Part shown: piece after piece, positions 10,532 through 21,536 of the stretch
How the letters are laid out: each line of letters starts with the position of its first letter
Numbering within the stretch: position 1 is the first letter of the stretch
Source: Lysobacter capsici
Lineage (GTDB): Bacteria; Pseudomonadota; Gammaproteobacteria; Xanthomonadales; Xanthomonadaceae
Length of the DNA stretch: 64,000 bases
Reading direction: 5' to 3'
NCBI RefSeq assembly: GCF_018732085.1
Contig: NZ_CP076103.1
Location: forward strand, 1,054,001-1,118,000
Made by a program: the position numbers and the translations under genes
Notes under the pieces: generated by a model
Told to the model about the DNA's origin: nothing
The model's database searches: none
What the model saw: the letters and a program-made list of their open reading frames with translations, nothing else

Positions 10532-10582
10532 CGCAGCCCAACAAAAAAGCCGCCCCGAAGGCGGCTTTTTTGTTGGGCTGCG
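10532..10582. terminator. Bidirectional terminator with a 23-bp perfect stem
   Basis: CGCAGCCCAACAAAAAAGCC plus GCC (10532-10554) is the exact complement of GGCGGCTTTTTTGTTGGGCTGCG (10560-10582) around a five-base loop. The embedded A and T runs give a U-tract in either direction. It ends the ppa transcript on the minus strand and backs up the receptor terminator on the plus strand. Confidence 0.85.
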
Positions 10583-10590
10583 ATCAGCGA

Positions 10591-11139
10591 TCAGAAATTC
10601 GGCTTCTCGACCTCAGCGCCATACCGCTCGATCGACTCGACCAGAATCTTCTTGGCCTCTTCGGCGTTGCCCCAACCGTCGAGCTTGACCCACTTGCCCT
10701 TCTCCAGGTCTTTGTAGTGCTCGAAGAAGTGGCCGATGCGCTCGAGCCAGTGCGGGCTGACCTGGTCGATGTCGTGGATGTGGCTGTAACCGGCGAACAC
10801 CTTGTCGACCGGCACGGCCAGGATCTTCTCGTCGCCGCCGGCCTCGTCGACCATGCGCAGCACGCCGACCGGGCGGCAGCGGATCACCGAACCGGGGATC
10901 AGCGGCAGCGGCAGCACCACCAGCACGTCGGCCGGGTCGCCGTCGCCGCAGACGGTGTGCGGGACGTAGCCGTAGTTGCACGGATAGCGCATCGGGGTCG
11001 AGAGGATGCGATCGACGAAGATCGCGCCGGAGGCTTTGTCGACCTCGTACTTGACCGGCTCGGCGTCCTTCGGGATTTCGATGATGACGTTGAGCTCGTG
11101 CGGCGGATTATTGCCGGTGGGAACGAGGTCCAGACCCAT
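10591..11139 (-). CDS. ppa: Inorganic pyrophosphatase (family I, soluble)
   Basis: The enzyme hydrolyses PPi to two phosphates in the cytoplasm. The 182-residue length matches bacterial family I enzymes. The active-site blocks are present: EIPKDAEPVKYEVDK, YPCNYGYVP, and the metal-binding DGDPADVLV followed by the DEKILAV segment. The start MGLDLVPTG is chosen over longer in-frame extensions because homologues begin there and the upstream sequence has no coding character. It is divergent from the hydroxylase gene. Two other PPi enzymes, hppA and pfp, lie within 17 kb. Confidence 0.95.
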   Translation of the reverse strand: MGLDLVPTGNNPPHELNVIIEIPKDAEPVKYEVDKASGAIFVDRILSTPMRYPCNYGYVPHTVCGDGDPADVLVVLPLPLIPGSVIRCRPVGVLRMVDEAGGDEKILAVPVDKVFAGYSHIHDIDQVSPHWLERIGHFFEHYKDLEKGKWVKLDGWGNAEEAKKILVESIERYGAEVEKPNF

Positions 11140-11448
11140 GTGTGCTCCGACTGCTGAGGCCCGCGCAGGTGCGGGCCGTGAAAGAAAGGGGTGGCGCATT
11201 CTACGCGGCCGGGTGTTGCATTGCAGCACACGCGAGCGGCCACGCGCGATCGGACCAGGGCGGGGCGTAGATGTGCAATCGTCGGCAAAGCCGCGCCTTC
11301 GTGCGCCGATCGGCGGCGAACCGCAGGGCAGCGACAGGGCAGCGCCGGTTCGGCCCGGGTCGCGTCCAAAAAACGCCAATTCGCCGTCCAATGCACCGCC
11401 GGCGCCCTTGGCGCGCCCGGCTTGCCGCTGCCCGCAGGCGGTGTTAAT

Positions 11449-11476
11449 CCTGCATTTAGATCGATATAAATGCAGG
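11449..11476. promoter_or_regulatory. 28-bp palindrome just upstream of the hydroxylase start, operator candidate
   Basis: CCTGCATTTA and TAAATGCAGG are perfect 10-base inverted arms around GATCGATA, itself nearly symmetric. The palindrome ends 7 bases before the ATG at 11484 and overlaps the likely ribosome-binding region. It could be a repressor operator or an RNA hairpin. The other 300 bases of this divergent intergenic region (from 11140) show no gene. Confidence 0.5.
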
Positions 11477-11483
11477 GGCCGCG

Positions 11484-12476
11484 ATGCAGTGGTGGCAGCA
11501 CGTACAACACGAGTTGATCGGTTTCTTCGGCCTGGGGGCCTTGCTGCAGTTGCTGGCCGAGCATGGCTACCGGGCGTTGCTCAGCGCCGACGGGGCCGCG
11601 GCGCTGTTGTACCCGGTCATCCCGCTGCTGCTGGTGTACGAGCTGCTGCGCACCGTGGCCGCGCGCCGGTTCAAGCTGGAGGACTACAAGCTGCCGTTCC
11701 TGACCCTGCTGGCCAACCGGCTGATCGCCGCGTTCCTGACCTTCGGCGTGGTGACCTTGTGCATCGGCCTGTTCCAGCCGTACGCGCCGTTCCAGGTCGG
11801 CATCGGCGTGGTCGGGCTGATCTACGGTTACCTGGTGTGGGAGTTCGCCCACTTCGTCTACCACTTCCTCGCCCACAAGGTGCGGCTGCTGTGGTGCCTG
11901 CATTCGACCCACCACGCGCCGACCGCGATGAACCTGTCGGTCAACTACGCGCACTTGTTCCTGGAAGCGCCCTACGCCGACCTGGTGCGGACCACGATCT
12001 GCATCCTGGCCGGGGTCGAGCCGCCGCTGTTGCTGCTGATCATGTTCATCGACGGCCTGTGGGGGCAGTTCATCCATCTGGGCGAACACGCGCTCAAGGA
12101 CGGACGCCTGGGCGCGCTGCACAGGATCATCCTGACCCCGGCCCACCATCGCGTGCATCACGCGCGCAATGAGCTCTACATGGACACCAATTTCTGCAAC
12201 CTGCTCAATGTCTGGGACCGCGCGTTCGGCACCTATCAGCCGCAGCGCGACGATATCCGGATCGAGTACGGTATCACCCGGCCGATGAAGCCCGGCAGCT
12301 TTCTCGACGCTTACCTCGGCGAGTTCCATGCGCTGGCGCGCGACATCGCCAGGGCGCCTGGTCTGCGCAACAAACTGCTGTACCTGGTGATGCCGCCGGG
12401 CTGGAGCCACGACGGCGAACACAAGACCGCGCAGGCCAGCAAACGCGCCTGGCTGGCGCAGCAGGGGCTGCCATGA
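11484..12476 (+). CDS. Sterol desaturase / fatty-acid hydroxylase family membrane protein
   Basis: The 330-residue integral membrane protein carries the histidine-box pattern of di-iron hydroxylases of this superfamily: HFLAH (His 127 and 131), HSTHH (140-144) and HHRVHH (221-226), with further His in HLGEH. Several hydrophobic helices precede and separate the boxes. Relatives hydroxylate or desaturate lipids, sterols, carotenoids or ether lipids; the substrate here is unknown. The tail TYQPQRDDIRIEYGITRP resembles the alkylglycerol-monooxygenase-like branch. Its stop overlaps the start of the discoidin gene (ATGA), so the two are translationally coupled. A 28-bp palindrome sits directly upstream. 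Confidence 0.85.
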   Translation: MQWWQHVQHELIGFFGLGALLQLLAEHGYRALLSADGAAALLYPVIPLLLVYELLRTVAARRFKLEDYKLPFLTLLANRLIAAFLTFGVVTLCIGLFQPYAPFQVGIGVVGLIYGYLVWEFAHFVYHFLAHKVRLLWCLHSTHHAPTAMNLSVNYAHLFLEAPYADLVRTTICILAGVEPPLLLLIMFIDGLWGQFIHLGEHALKDGRLGALHRIILTPAHHRVHHARNELYMDTNFCNLLNVWDRAFGTYQPQRDDIRIEYGITRPMKPGSFLDAYLGEFHALARDIARAPGLRNKLLYLVMPPGWSHDGEHKTAQASKRAWLAQQGLP

Positions 12477-12979
12477 AGTTGCGGATCGTGTTCGTCGCGA
12501 TGTTGCTGTGCGTGGTGTCGCTGCCGATCGCGACGGCCATTGCCGCGGACGCGGCGCCGGTCAATGTCGCCCTGCATCGCCCGACCACCGGCTCGGCGAT
12601 CTGCAAGCCCGGCGAAGAGGCCGAGAAGGCCGTCAACGGCCTGGTCGCCAGCAAGACCCACGACAAGTTCTGTTCGCTGCTGCGGCCGGCCTGGCTGCGG
12701 ATCGATCTGCAAGCCGAACGCACGCTGCGCGGCTTCACCGTCAAGCACGCGCAGGCCGGCGACGAGCCAGCGTCGATGAACACCCGCGCGTTCGCGCTCT
12801 CGGTGTCCCGCGACGGGGTGAACTGGCGGCAGGTGGTGAAGGTCGACGACAACGTCGAAGGCGTCAGCGTGCATCGCATCGCGCCCGTGCGCGCCCGCTA
12901 TGTGCGCCTGGACGTCAGCCAGCCCGCGCAGGACCCGGCCGATCCGGCCACGCGGATCTACGAGCTGGAAGCGTGGTGA
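12473..12979 (+). CDS. Secreted discoidin-fold (F5/8 type C) protein
   Basis: The 168-residue protein has a cleavable signal peptide (MKLRIVFVAMLLCVVSLPIATAIA). One F5/8 type C domain follows: NVALHRPTTGSAICKP, the WLRIDLQAERTLRGFTVKH strand region, SVSRDGVNWRQV, and the closing ARYVRLDV...YELEAW. Such domains bind sugars or lipids at cell surfaces. It overlaps the upstream hydroxylase stop by 4 bases. No enzymatic domain accompanies it, so a binding or accessory role is likeliest. Two cysteines (in AICKP and FCSLL) could form a disulphide. Confidence 0.8.
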   Translation: MKLRIVFVAMLLCVVSLPIATAIAADAAPVNVALHRPTTGSAICKPGEEAEKAVNGLVASKTHDKFCSLLRPAWLRIDLQAERTLRGFTVKHAQAGDEPASMNTRAFALSVSRDGVNWRQVVKVDDNVEGVSVHRIAPVRARYVRLDVSQPAQDPADPATRIYELEAW

Positions 12980-13012
12980 AGCCCCCCCGCCTGACCCTGG
13001 CGAACCCGGCGC

Positions 13013-13048
13013 GAAGGCCTGGCGAAAGGCCTGGCGAAAGGCCTGGGG
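13013..13048. repeat. Short tandem repeat, about three 12-bp units
   Basis: Three near-identical copies of AAGGCCTGGCG(A) lie in the gap between the discoidin gene and the first RTX gene. No function is evident. Confidence 0.6.
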
Positions 13049-13137
13049 CCGACCCTAGCGTGGGGTACGCCCTAGCTTGGACGGGCTACATACCGTGGCG
13101 TATCTAAGCCATTCGATCCCGTCAACGCAGGTCAGCC

Positions 13138-14670
13138 ATGTCCGCTTCGCTCGACGCCGCCCGCTCCGCGACTTCCAACCCGCCCGAGCAGTACTGGGAC
13201 AATCCGGCTTCGACCGATCCCAACCGCGAGACCGATACGGCGTCGCCCGCCCCGCTGCGGGCCATGGCCGAACCGCAGCGCGAGGCGATCGACGACGCGG
13301 TCGCGATCAACGGCGGCGATACCAATCCGCAGCAGCGCACTCAGGGCCAGACCCCCGACGGCAAGACCATCCAGATCGACCCGCTGCACCGGGGCGCGGA
13401 AGTCAGCATCGCCCGCGAGCAGACCCTCGCCGACGCCGGCCTGGGCCGCACCTACGTCAGCACCGACCAGGTCGTGCTGACCACCGGCGCCAAGAACGAC
13501 GAGGTGCAGATCAGCCAGCGCGACGACGGCACGCTGGATGTCGGCGTCAACGGCGAAAAGTATGAGGTGCGCCTGGGCGAAAACCAGGAACTCACCCTCC
13601 GCAGCGGCGCCGGCAACGACACCATCAATGTCGCTCCCAACGTGACGGTCAACATCGTCGTCGACGGCGGCGCGGGCGACGACCAGATCGCCACCGGCGC
13701 GGGCAACGACCGCATCGACGGCGGCCTGGGCAACGACGAGATCAGCAGCGGCGCCGGCCGCGACGACGTGTTCGGCAACAGCGGCGACGATCGCCTCGAT
13801 GCCGGCGCCGGCGACGACGTGGTTTACGGCGGCGACGGCGCCGATCGACTGGCCGGCGGCGACGGCGTGGACTTCCTCGAAGGCGGGCAGGGCAACGACA
13901 CGCTCGAAGGCGGCGCCGGCAAGGACATGCTGTCGGGCGGCGTCGGCGACGACACCCTGCGCGGCGGCGAGGGCGACGACGCGGTCTATACCGGCGCCGG
14001 CAAGGACACCGTCGACAACCAGTCCGGCAACGACACCGTGTACGCGCAGACCGCGAGCGACGTGATCAACGCCGCGACCGGCGCGAAGAACACCGTGATC
14101 AACGTCGAGATCAGCTCGAGCAAGGGAGTGACCATCGAAGGCTCGGATGCGTTCAAGCAACGCGTCGGCGCGGAGATCGATTTCCTGCGCAGCTCGCCCA
14201 ACGGCCAGCAGATGCTGACCCAGTTCGACCAGGCCGCCGCGCGCGGCAACAGCGTGACGATCAAGGAACTGGCCAACGAGCAGAACGGCTACGCCCAGAC
14301 CTTCAGCAACGACGCCGACATTGTGAACGGCAAGCCCGGCGCCGGCGGCGACGTGCAGATCAGCTACAACCCCTCGTTCCACATGGACGCCTTCCCGGCG
14401 CCGGTGGTGGTGCTGTACCACGAGATGTCGCATGCCTATAACGGCGTGACCGGGACCTTCCAGCCGGGCACCTACCGCGGCACCGGCCCGGACAACGGCC
14501 AGGTGCCGAACGCCGAGCGCCAGGCGGTGGGCCTGGAAACCAGCGCACCGGCCTACGACTTCGACGGCGATCCGAGTACGCCCAAGACCACGGCCAATCC
14601 CGATCAGCTGACCGAGAACGGCTTGCGCGGCGAGCTGGGGCTGCCGGATCGGCCGAGTTATTCGTTGTAA
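13138..14670 (+). CDS. RTX-repeat protein with M91-type zinc metallopeptidase domain, paralogue 1
   Basis: The 510-residue protein has no signal peptide. Residues 1-160 form a variable N-terminal part with a conserved strand-rich block (VSTDQVVLTTGAKNDEVQIS). Residues 161-321 hold about 15 glycine/aspartate nonapeptides of the RTX type (for example GGAGDDQIA, GGQGNDTLE) that bind calcium as a beta-roll. The C-terminal part carries HEMSH (His428, Glu429, His432), the downstream ERQAVGL block expected to supply the third ligand, and TENGLRGELGLPDRPSY. This order matches the M91 family of type III effectors NleD, HopH1 and XopG. No type I exporter is nearby, so the secretion route is open. It is followed by a longer paralogue on the same strand. 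Confidence 0.85.
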   Translation: MSASLDAARSATSNPPEQYWDNPASTDPNRETDTASPAPLRAMAEPQREAIDDAVAINGGDTNPQQRTQGQTPDGKTIQIDPLHRGAEVSIAREQTLADAGLGRTYVSTDQVVLTTGAKNDEVQISQRDDGTLDVGVNGEKYEVRLGENQELTLRSGAGNDTINVAPNVTVNIVVDGGAGDDQIATGAGNDRIDGGLGNDEISSGAGRDDVFGNSGDDRLDAGAGDDVVYGGDGADRLAGGDGVDFLEGGQGNDTLEGGAGKDMLSGGVGDDTLRGGEGDDAVYTGAGKDTVDNQSGNDTVYAQTASDVINAATGAKNTVINVEISSSKGVTIEGSDAFKQRVGAEIDFLRSSPNGQQMLTQFDQAAARGNSVTIKELANEQNGYAQTFSNDADIVNGKPGAGGDVQISYNPSFHMDAFPAPVVVLYHEMSHAYNGVTGTFQPGTYRGTGPDNGQVPNAERQAVGLETSAPAYDFDGDPSTPKTTANPDQLTENGLRGELGLPDRPSYSL

Positions 14671-14840
14671 GCGTTCCGGTCGGTTGCACGGCCTTCCCAT
14701 ATCGCCATGCATGAAGCGCACGGTGGCCGTCGTGGGTCAGCGTGCGTCTTTGTGGCCGCAAAGATCGCCGATCGGCCGGTTTGACACTGTTCTTGGGCTG
14801 GCGTATCACCTGTCCAGACTTGCATGCGCAGGAAGCCGTC

Positions 14841-16664
14841 ATGTCCTCTGAAACGGAAAACCGGTCCGCCGCGGCCGCGGCGAGCGCCACGGGTGCCTCT
14901 TCGGCGTCCGCCGGTTCGACCGCCGGCGCGGCCCCGGCCGGCGCCGCGCCCAGCCCACCGCCGGTGGCCATCAACGGTCTGGTCGCGCCCGCGGGCGCGG
15001 CGACCAGTTCGTGGACGACGCCGGACGGCAAACCGGTCAATTCGCAGGAACTGTTCCGCGCCGGCGACGTGGCGATCAGCCGCGAGCGCACCATCGGCAC
15101 CGACGGCAACGGCAACAACTACGTGACCCTGGACCAGGTGGTGCTGACCACCGGCAACGGCAACGACGACGTCCAGGCTACTCAGCGCAGCAACGGCCTA
15201 TTGGACGTGACCGTCAACGGTCAGAAGTACGAAATCAACCTGGGCCAGTATCAATCGCCGCCGCCGGGACAGCCGCCGCAGGAGTTCGCGGTGCGCACCG
15301 GCGATGGCGACGACATCGTCAATGCGCCCAGCGTGTCGGTGAACATGGCGGTCAAGGCTGGCGCCGGTAACGACCGCATCACCACCGGGTCGGGCCTGGA
15401 TGGCGTCGACGGCGGCGCGGGCGACGACGTGATCGCCACCGGCGCCGGTCGCGACGACGTGTTCGGTGGCAGCGGCAACGACCGCATCGACGGCGGCGCG
15501 GGCGACGACGTGCTGTACGGCGGCGATGGCCGCGACAGCCTGATCGGCGGCGACGGCAACGATTATCTGGAAGGCGGTCGCGGCGACGACACGCTCGAAG
15601 GCCGCGCCGGCAACGACATCCTGTCCGGCGGCATGGACAACGACACCCTGCGCGGCGGCGCCGGCGACGATCGCGTCTACACCGGCGCGGGCCGCGACAC
15701 GGTCGACAACGCCGCCGGCCGCGACACGGTCTACGGTCAAGCCGCGACCGACACCCTCAGCGCCGCGACCGGCGCGCAGAACACGGTGGTCGAAACCGCG
15801 CCCAGGGCCGGCTGGAGCGTCAAGGTCGACGGCACGCCCGAATTCCGCCAGCGCGTGGAAGCCGACCTCGACCTGATGCGCAGCTCGCCGCAGGGCCAGC
15901 AGTTGCTCGAAGCGCTGGACAAGGCGGCGACCGAGAAGGGCAACAGCGTCACCCTCACCGAACTGCGCAACGAGCAGAACGGCTACGCCGGTTTTCGCGA
16001 TCCGGCCAGCGGCCAGGTCGTCGGTTTCGATCCGGCGAAAAACTACGCCACCCCGAGTGGTCCCGGCGCGGGCACCGATGCCGAGGTCGTGTACAACCCG
16101 TCGTTCCACAACGCCGAGTTCCCGACCCCGGTGGGCGTGCTGCAGCACGAACTCTCGCATGCCTACAACGCGGTCACCGGCACCTTGCAGCCCGGCATCT
16201 ACATGGGCACCGGCCTGGATGCGCCGACCCTGGACGCGAGCGGCAACGTCATCGGCGGCATCAACAATCTCGAACGCCAGGCCGTTGGCCTGCCGACCAC
16301 CGCGACCTCGGGCGTCGCCAATCCCCCCTACGCCACCGAGAACGCGCTGCGCCAGGAATTCGGCCAGCCCGATCGCCTGAGCTACGCGCTGCCGTCGTTC
16401 TCGGCCTCGCCGGGTTCGGCCGCGTCGCTGCAGTCCAATCCCAGTGCGTTCGTCGATCAGATGATCGAAGCCTCGCGCTCGGGCGACCGCGAGGCGTTCA
16501 GCCGGCTGACCCAGCAGGCCGCCGGGGCCGAACCCGGCGTGCAGTTGCGCCGCGAAGCGAGCGAGACGGTGGACAAGCAGGAACGCGCGGCCGCGCCGCA
16601 GATGGCCGAACAGCCGCCGATGCAGGAACCGCACGCGGTCGTTGCACGTGGGCCGGGCCGATGA
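14841..16664 (+). CDS. RTX-repeat protein with M91-type zinc metallopeptidase domain, paralogue 2
   Basis: The 607-residue protein parallels its upstream neighbour: an Ala/Gly/Pro-rich N-terminus, the YVTLDQVVLTTGNGNDDVQAT block, RTX nonapeptides at about residues 175-310, then a metallopeptidase domain with HELSH (His436, Glu437, His440), ERQAVGL and TENALRQEFGQPDRLSY. It differs by a C-terminal tail of about 85 residues rich in Ser, Ala, Gln and Glu, absent from paralogue 1. The start at 14841 has AGGAAG 7-10 bases upstream; an in-frame start 99 bases earlier has no such signal. Its stop overlaps the following lipoprotein start (ATGA). Both catalytic motifs are intact, so both copies are likely active. 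Confidence 0.85.
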   Translation: MSSETENRSAAAAASATGASSASAGSTAGAAPAGAAPSPPPVAINGLVAPAGAATSSWTTPDGKPVNSQELFRAGDVAISRERTIGTDGNGNNYVTLDQVVLTTGNGNDDVQATQRSNGLLDVTVNGQKYEINLGQYQSPPPGQPPQEFAVRTGDGDDIVNAPSVSVNMAVKAGAGNDRITTGSGLDGVDGGAGDDVIATGAGRDDVFGGSGNDRIDGGAGDDVLYGGDGRDSLIGGDGNDYLEGGRGDDTLEGRAGNDILSGGMDNDTLRGGAGDDRVYTGAGRDTVDNAAGRDTVYGQAATDTLSAATGAQNTVVETAPRAGWSVKVDGTPEFRQRVEADLDLMRSSPQGQQLLEALDKAATEKGNSVTLTELRNEQNGYAGFRDPASGQVVGFDPAKNYATPSGPGAGTDAEVVYNPSFHNAEFPTPVGVLQHELSHAYNAVTGTLQPGIYMGTGLDAPTLDASGNVIGGINNLERQAVGLPTTATSGVANPPYATENALRQEFGQPDRLSYALPSFSASPGSAASLQSNPSAFVDQMIEASRSGDREAFSRLTQQAAGAEPGVQLRREASETVDKQERAAAPQMAEQPPMQEPHAVVARGPGR

Positions 16665-17413
16665 GCGAGTGCGATGTCGTGAGCCATGCCTCCTCATTCC
16701 ACGTCGCGAGCGGTGAACCGCACGGCGCGCGCGCGCGGCCAACGCGCGCGCTGCTCGCCGCCGCGACCGCCGTGATCGCGGTGGGATGCGCGCACGCCAA
16801 ACCACAATCTTCACCGGAGCCGAGCATGAGTTCCCCCGTGTCCACCCAGACTGTTCCGAACCCGCCGGCCCCCATCCAGACCGCCGACCTGGCCCGAACG
16901 ACGGTGCGCGGCCAGGCCGCGACGGTCGAAGTCGAGATGGGCTTCGACGCCGCCACCGGTAGCGTGGACGTGCGTTATCGGCTGCATAACAACGACAAGA
17001 CCAAGGCGTTGGCAGTGTTCGATCGCGGCAACCGTCATGAAGTAAGCATCGGCCGCCAGACCCTGGGCGCGATCGCGGCACCGACCTGGAAAGGCATGGG
17101 CGAGGAGGTCGAGCTGTTCCATGTGGCCGCGCCGCTGCCCAATCCCACACCGATCTCGCCGCCATCGCCGCTGGCGCTGGAAGTGGCGGCCGGCGGCGAG
17201 CTGCGCGGCGGGTTCAAGTTCGCCTTGCTCGGCGGCGCGCCCAAGCGCTTGCGCTGGTGCCTCGGGGTCTTGCCGTGGCAGGCATCGTATTTCGACTCGC
17301 CGAGTGCGACCGACGCGGGAAAGATCTGGCGCGCATCGTTCGCCGTGGCGAACGAGCAGGAAACGTTATGCACGCCGTGGTACGACGTGGCCAAGGCGGC
17401 GTTCGTATCGTAA
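16661..17413 (+). CDS. Putative lipoprotein coupled to the RTX metallopeptidase gene
   Basis: The 250-residue protein starts inside the stop of the preceding gene (ATGA), which implies translational coupling. A hydrophobic stretch LLAAATAVIAVGC (about residues 30-42) ends in a lipobox-like VGC, preceded by an unusually long basic n-region. A later start at 16826 would remove the signal. The mature part is a predicted mostly-beta domain with no recognised motif. The C-terminal third contains two cysteines (RWCLG, TLCTPW). Its position suggests it may anchor, chaperone or restrain the metallopeptidase, but this is inference from context only. Confidence 0.6.
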   Translation: MSECDVVSHASSFHVASGEPHGARARPTRALLAAATAVIAVGCAHAKPQSSPEPSMSSPVSTQTVPNPPAPIQTADLARTTVRGQAATVEVEMGFDAATGSVDVRYRLHNNDKTKALAVFDRGNRHEVSIGRQTLGAIAAPTWKGMGEEVELFHVAAPLPNPTPISPPSPLALEVAAGGELRGGFKFALLGGAPKRLRWCLGVLPWQASYFDSPSATDAGKIWRASFAVANEQETLCTPWYDVAKAAFVS

Positions 17414-17435
17414 CGGCGAGCGCCGGCGCCGCGAA

Positions 17436-17529
17436 GTCTCTGTGGGAGGGGATTCATCCCCGACGCTTTCGGCCCCGATGCCGCGATCTGAAAGAAAAGC
17501 GTCGGGGCAATAGCCCCTCCCACAGAGAC
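17436..17529. repeat. TGTGGGAGGGG-type hairpin repeat, copy 1
   Basis: GTCTCTGTGGGAGGGG and its complement CCCCTCCCACAGAGAC bound a 94-base unit with a second inner stem (CCCCGACGCTTTC / AAGCGTCGGGG) and a conserved GATCTGAAAGAAA segment. Other copies lie at 17565, 21965, 22177 and 24695, with a partial copy at 35622. Confidence 0.85.
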
Positions 17530-17564
17530 CTCGTCGCCTGCATCGGCGGCGCAAGACCGGGTTT

Positions 17565-17650
17565 TGTGGGAGGGGATTCATCCCCCGACGCTTTTGGCTC
17601 CGATGCCGCGATCTGAAAGAAACGCGTCGGGGCAATAGCCCCTCCCACAG
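17565..17650. repeat. TGTGGGAGGGG-type hairpin repeat, copy 2
   Basis: The structure is the same as copy 1, which lies 35 bases away in the same orientation. Together the pair fills the gap between two convergent genes and may help stop transcription, although there is no T-run. Confidence 0.85.
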
Positions 17651-17675
17651 AGACCTCGTCGCTAAGATTCGGCGG

Positions 17676-18632
17676 CTACTTCAACAACCCATCAAGCTCC
17701 GCCTCATTGAATCCGATCGTCGTCTGCGGACCGGTATCGGCGAGGATCTTCTTCGCGATCAACTCGGTGGTCGGCGCCAGCACGCTGAAGTGATCCGCGC
17801 GCGGCACCACGAAGAACTGCGCCTTCGGGTTCTTGCTGCGCTCGCGCAGCAGTTCGACCTGATCGGTGTTGGCATCGTGATCGCCTTCGAACACGAACAC
17901 CGGGCCGCGGATCGAACCCAGCCAGTAACCCGGCGAGCGCAGGCGGATCTCACGTTCGTCGTCCAGCGAGACCGGCAGCATGTCCTGGCCGTAGCCCGAC
18001 ACATCGGCGACCGGTCCGAACGAGAACACGTCGCGAAAGCGCGGGTTGATTTGCGCCACCAGCAGCACCAGGGTGCCGCCGGTGCTGTGGCCGCCGAGAT
18101 AGATGCGCTTGGGATCGACGTAATCGAGCTTGGCCAGGTGATCGGCGGCGGCGAGGATGTCCTGCACTTCGCCGTAGAAGCCTTCGCGCACGCCCGGGTT
18201 GTCGTTGCCGCCGCGCAGCGAGGGATACATCGTGACGATGCCGGCGGCGCGGAACGCGGCGGCGCTCTGGTCGTTCTCGCGCGGTTGCGGCGACCAGAAA
18301 TCGCCGATGGTGTTGGAGTCGCCGCCGCTGATCCAGATGATCGCCGGATGCCTGCCCGGCGTGGCCGGTCGCGGCGTCAGGTAGGCGGCGAGTTTGCCGG
18401 CCGGCGCGTCGTAGTGGATGAGGTCGAGCACGCCGGATGGCGGCGCCGGTGGCGTTTCGCCGCCGCTGCTGTGGGTGATCAGCTTGGTCGCGACACCGGT
18501 GCGGGCTTCGGCCAGGGTCTTGCCGGCCGCATCCGCGCTCGCGGCGGCTTGAGCGGCGTCGCCGGCCGGTCTTGAGCAGGCCGCGCAGGTCAGGGCGAGC
18601 GTCAACAGTGCGAGGTGTCTGCAACGGATCAT
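17676..18632 (-). CDS. Lipoprotein alpha/beta hydrolase (prolyl-oligopeptidase / dienelactone-hydrolase-like)
   Basis: The 318-residue protein has a lipoprotein signal (MIRCRHLALLTLALTCAAC). An alpha/beta hydrolase domain follows with oxyanion-region sequence PAIIWISGG, nucleophile elbow GHSTGG (about residue 185), a late acid in FVFEGDHDAN and the catalytic His in RADHFSVL. The fold is that of S9-type peptidases or esterases; the substrate is unknown. The start at 18632 is chosen because it directly precedes the signal sequence, with an AGGGAAG-like site upstream. It is likely attached to a membrane facing the periplasm. It converges with the RTX cluster across two hairpin repeats. Confidence 0.8.
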   Translation of the reverse strand: MIRCRHLALLTLALTCAACSRPAGDAAQAAASADAAGKTLAEARTGVATKLITHSSGGETPPAPPSGVLDLIHYDAPAGKLAAYLTPRPATPGRHPAIIWISGGDSNTIGDFWSPQPRENDQSAAAFRAAGIVTMYPSLRGGNDNPGVREGFYGEVQDILAAADHLAKLDYVDPKRIYLGGHSTGGTLVLLVAQINPRFRDVFSFGPVADVSGYGQDMLPVSLDDEREIRLRSPGYWLGSIRGPVFVFEGDHDANTDQVELLRERSKNPKAQFFVVPRADHFSVLAPTTELIAKKILADTGPQTTIGFNEAELDGLLK

Positions 18633-18927
18633 GGTGAGGTCTTCCCTGAGCGGTCTGCGATGACGCTCAGCGTACCCGCTTGGCCCGCGCGCTGCGCGCG
18701 CGTCGGGTCTTCGCGCGGGTGCGAGGCCGGCCGTCATGCGCGTGGATACGGGTTTCGCTTCACTTCGACGCAGCCCATTCCGGCGACCTGTGCGCTTCGC
18801 CTTGGCCGCTTCGGCGCGTTCGCATGCGGCCCAAGTTCTTCTTCGCCGCGACTCGGCACCCGCGCTCCAAGAAAAAGACGGCGCAGCAAACGAAGATGCG
18901 CAAGGCGAAGACTCGAAAAACGAAGAC

Positions 18928-18956
18928 AAAAAAACGGCGGCCGAAGCCGCCGTTTT
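18928..18956 (-). terminator. Intrinsic terminator of hppA
   Basis: On the minus strand, AACGGCGGC-TTCG-GCCGCCGTT is followed by a run of eight T. It lies 55 bases after the hppA stop. The DNA from here to the hydrolase start (18633-18927) shows no gene. Confidence 0.9.
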
Positions 18957-19010
18957 CATCTTCGCGATCGTGTTTCGAACGTAGCGGCGGCAGCGTCGCC
19001 GCCGGCGCGC

Positions 19011-21536
<2,526 letters not shown>

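Noticed and set aside
7500..10544. A 1014-codon minus-strand frame opposite the TonB receptor
   Set aside because: The receptor reading is complete with signal, plug and barrel end; the opposite frame has no recognisable protein.
16385..16664. C-terminal tail of RTX paralogue 2 as an XVIPCD type IV effector signal
   Set aside because: It is Gln/Ala-rich but lacks the conserved PxxPxHxxY-type block of that domain, so it cannot be assigned.
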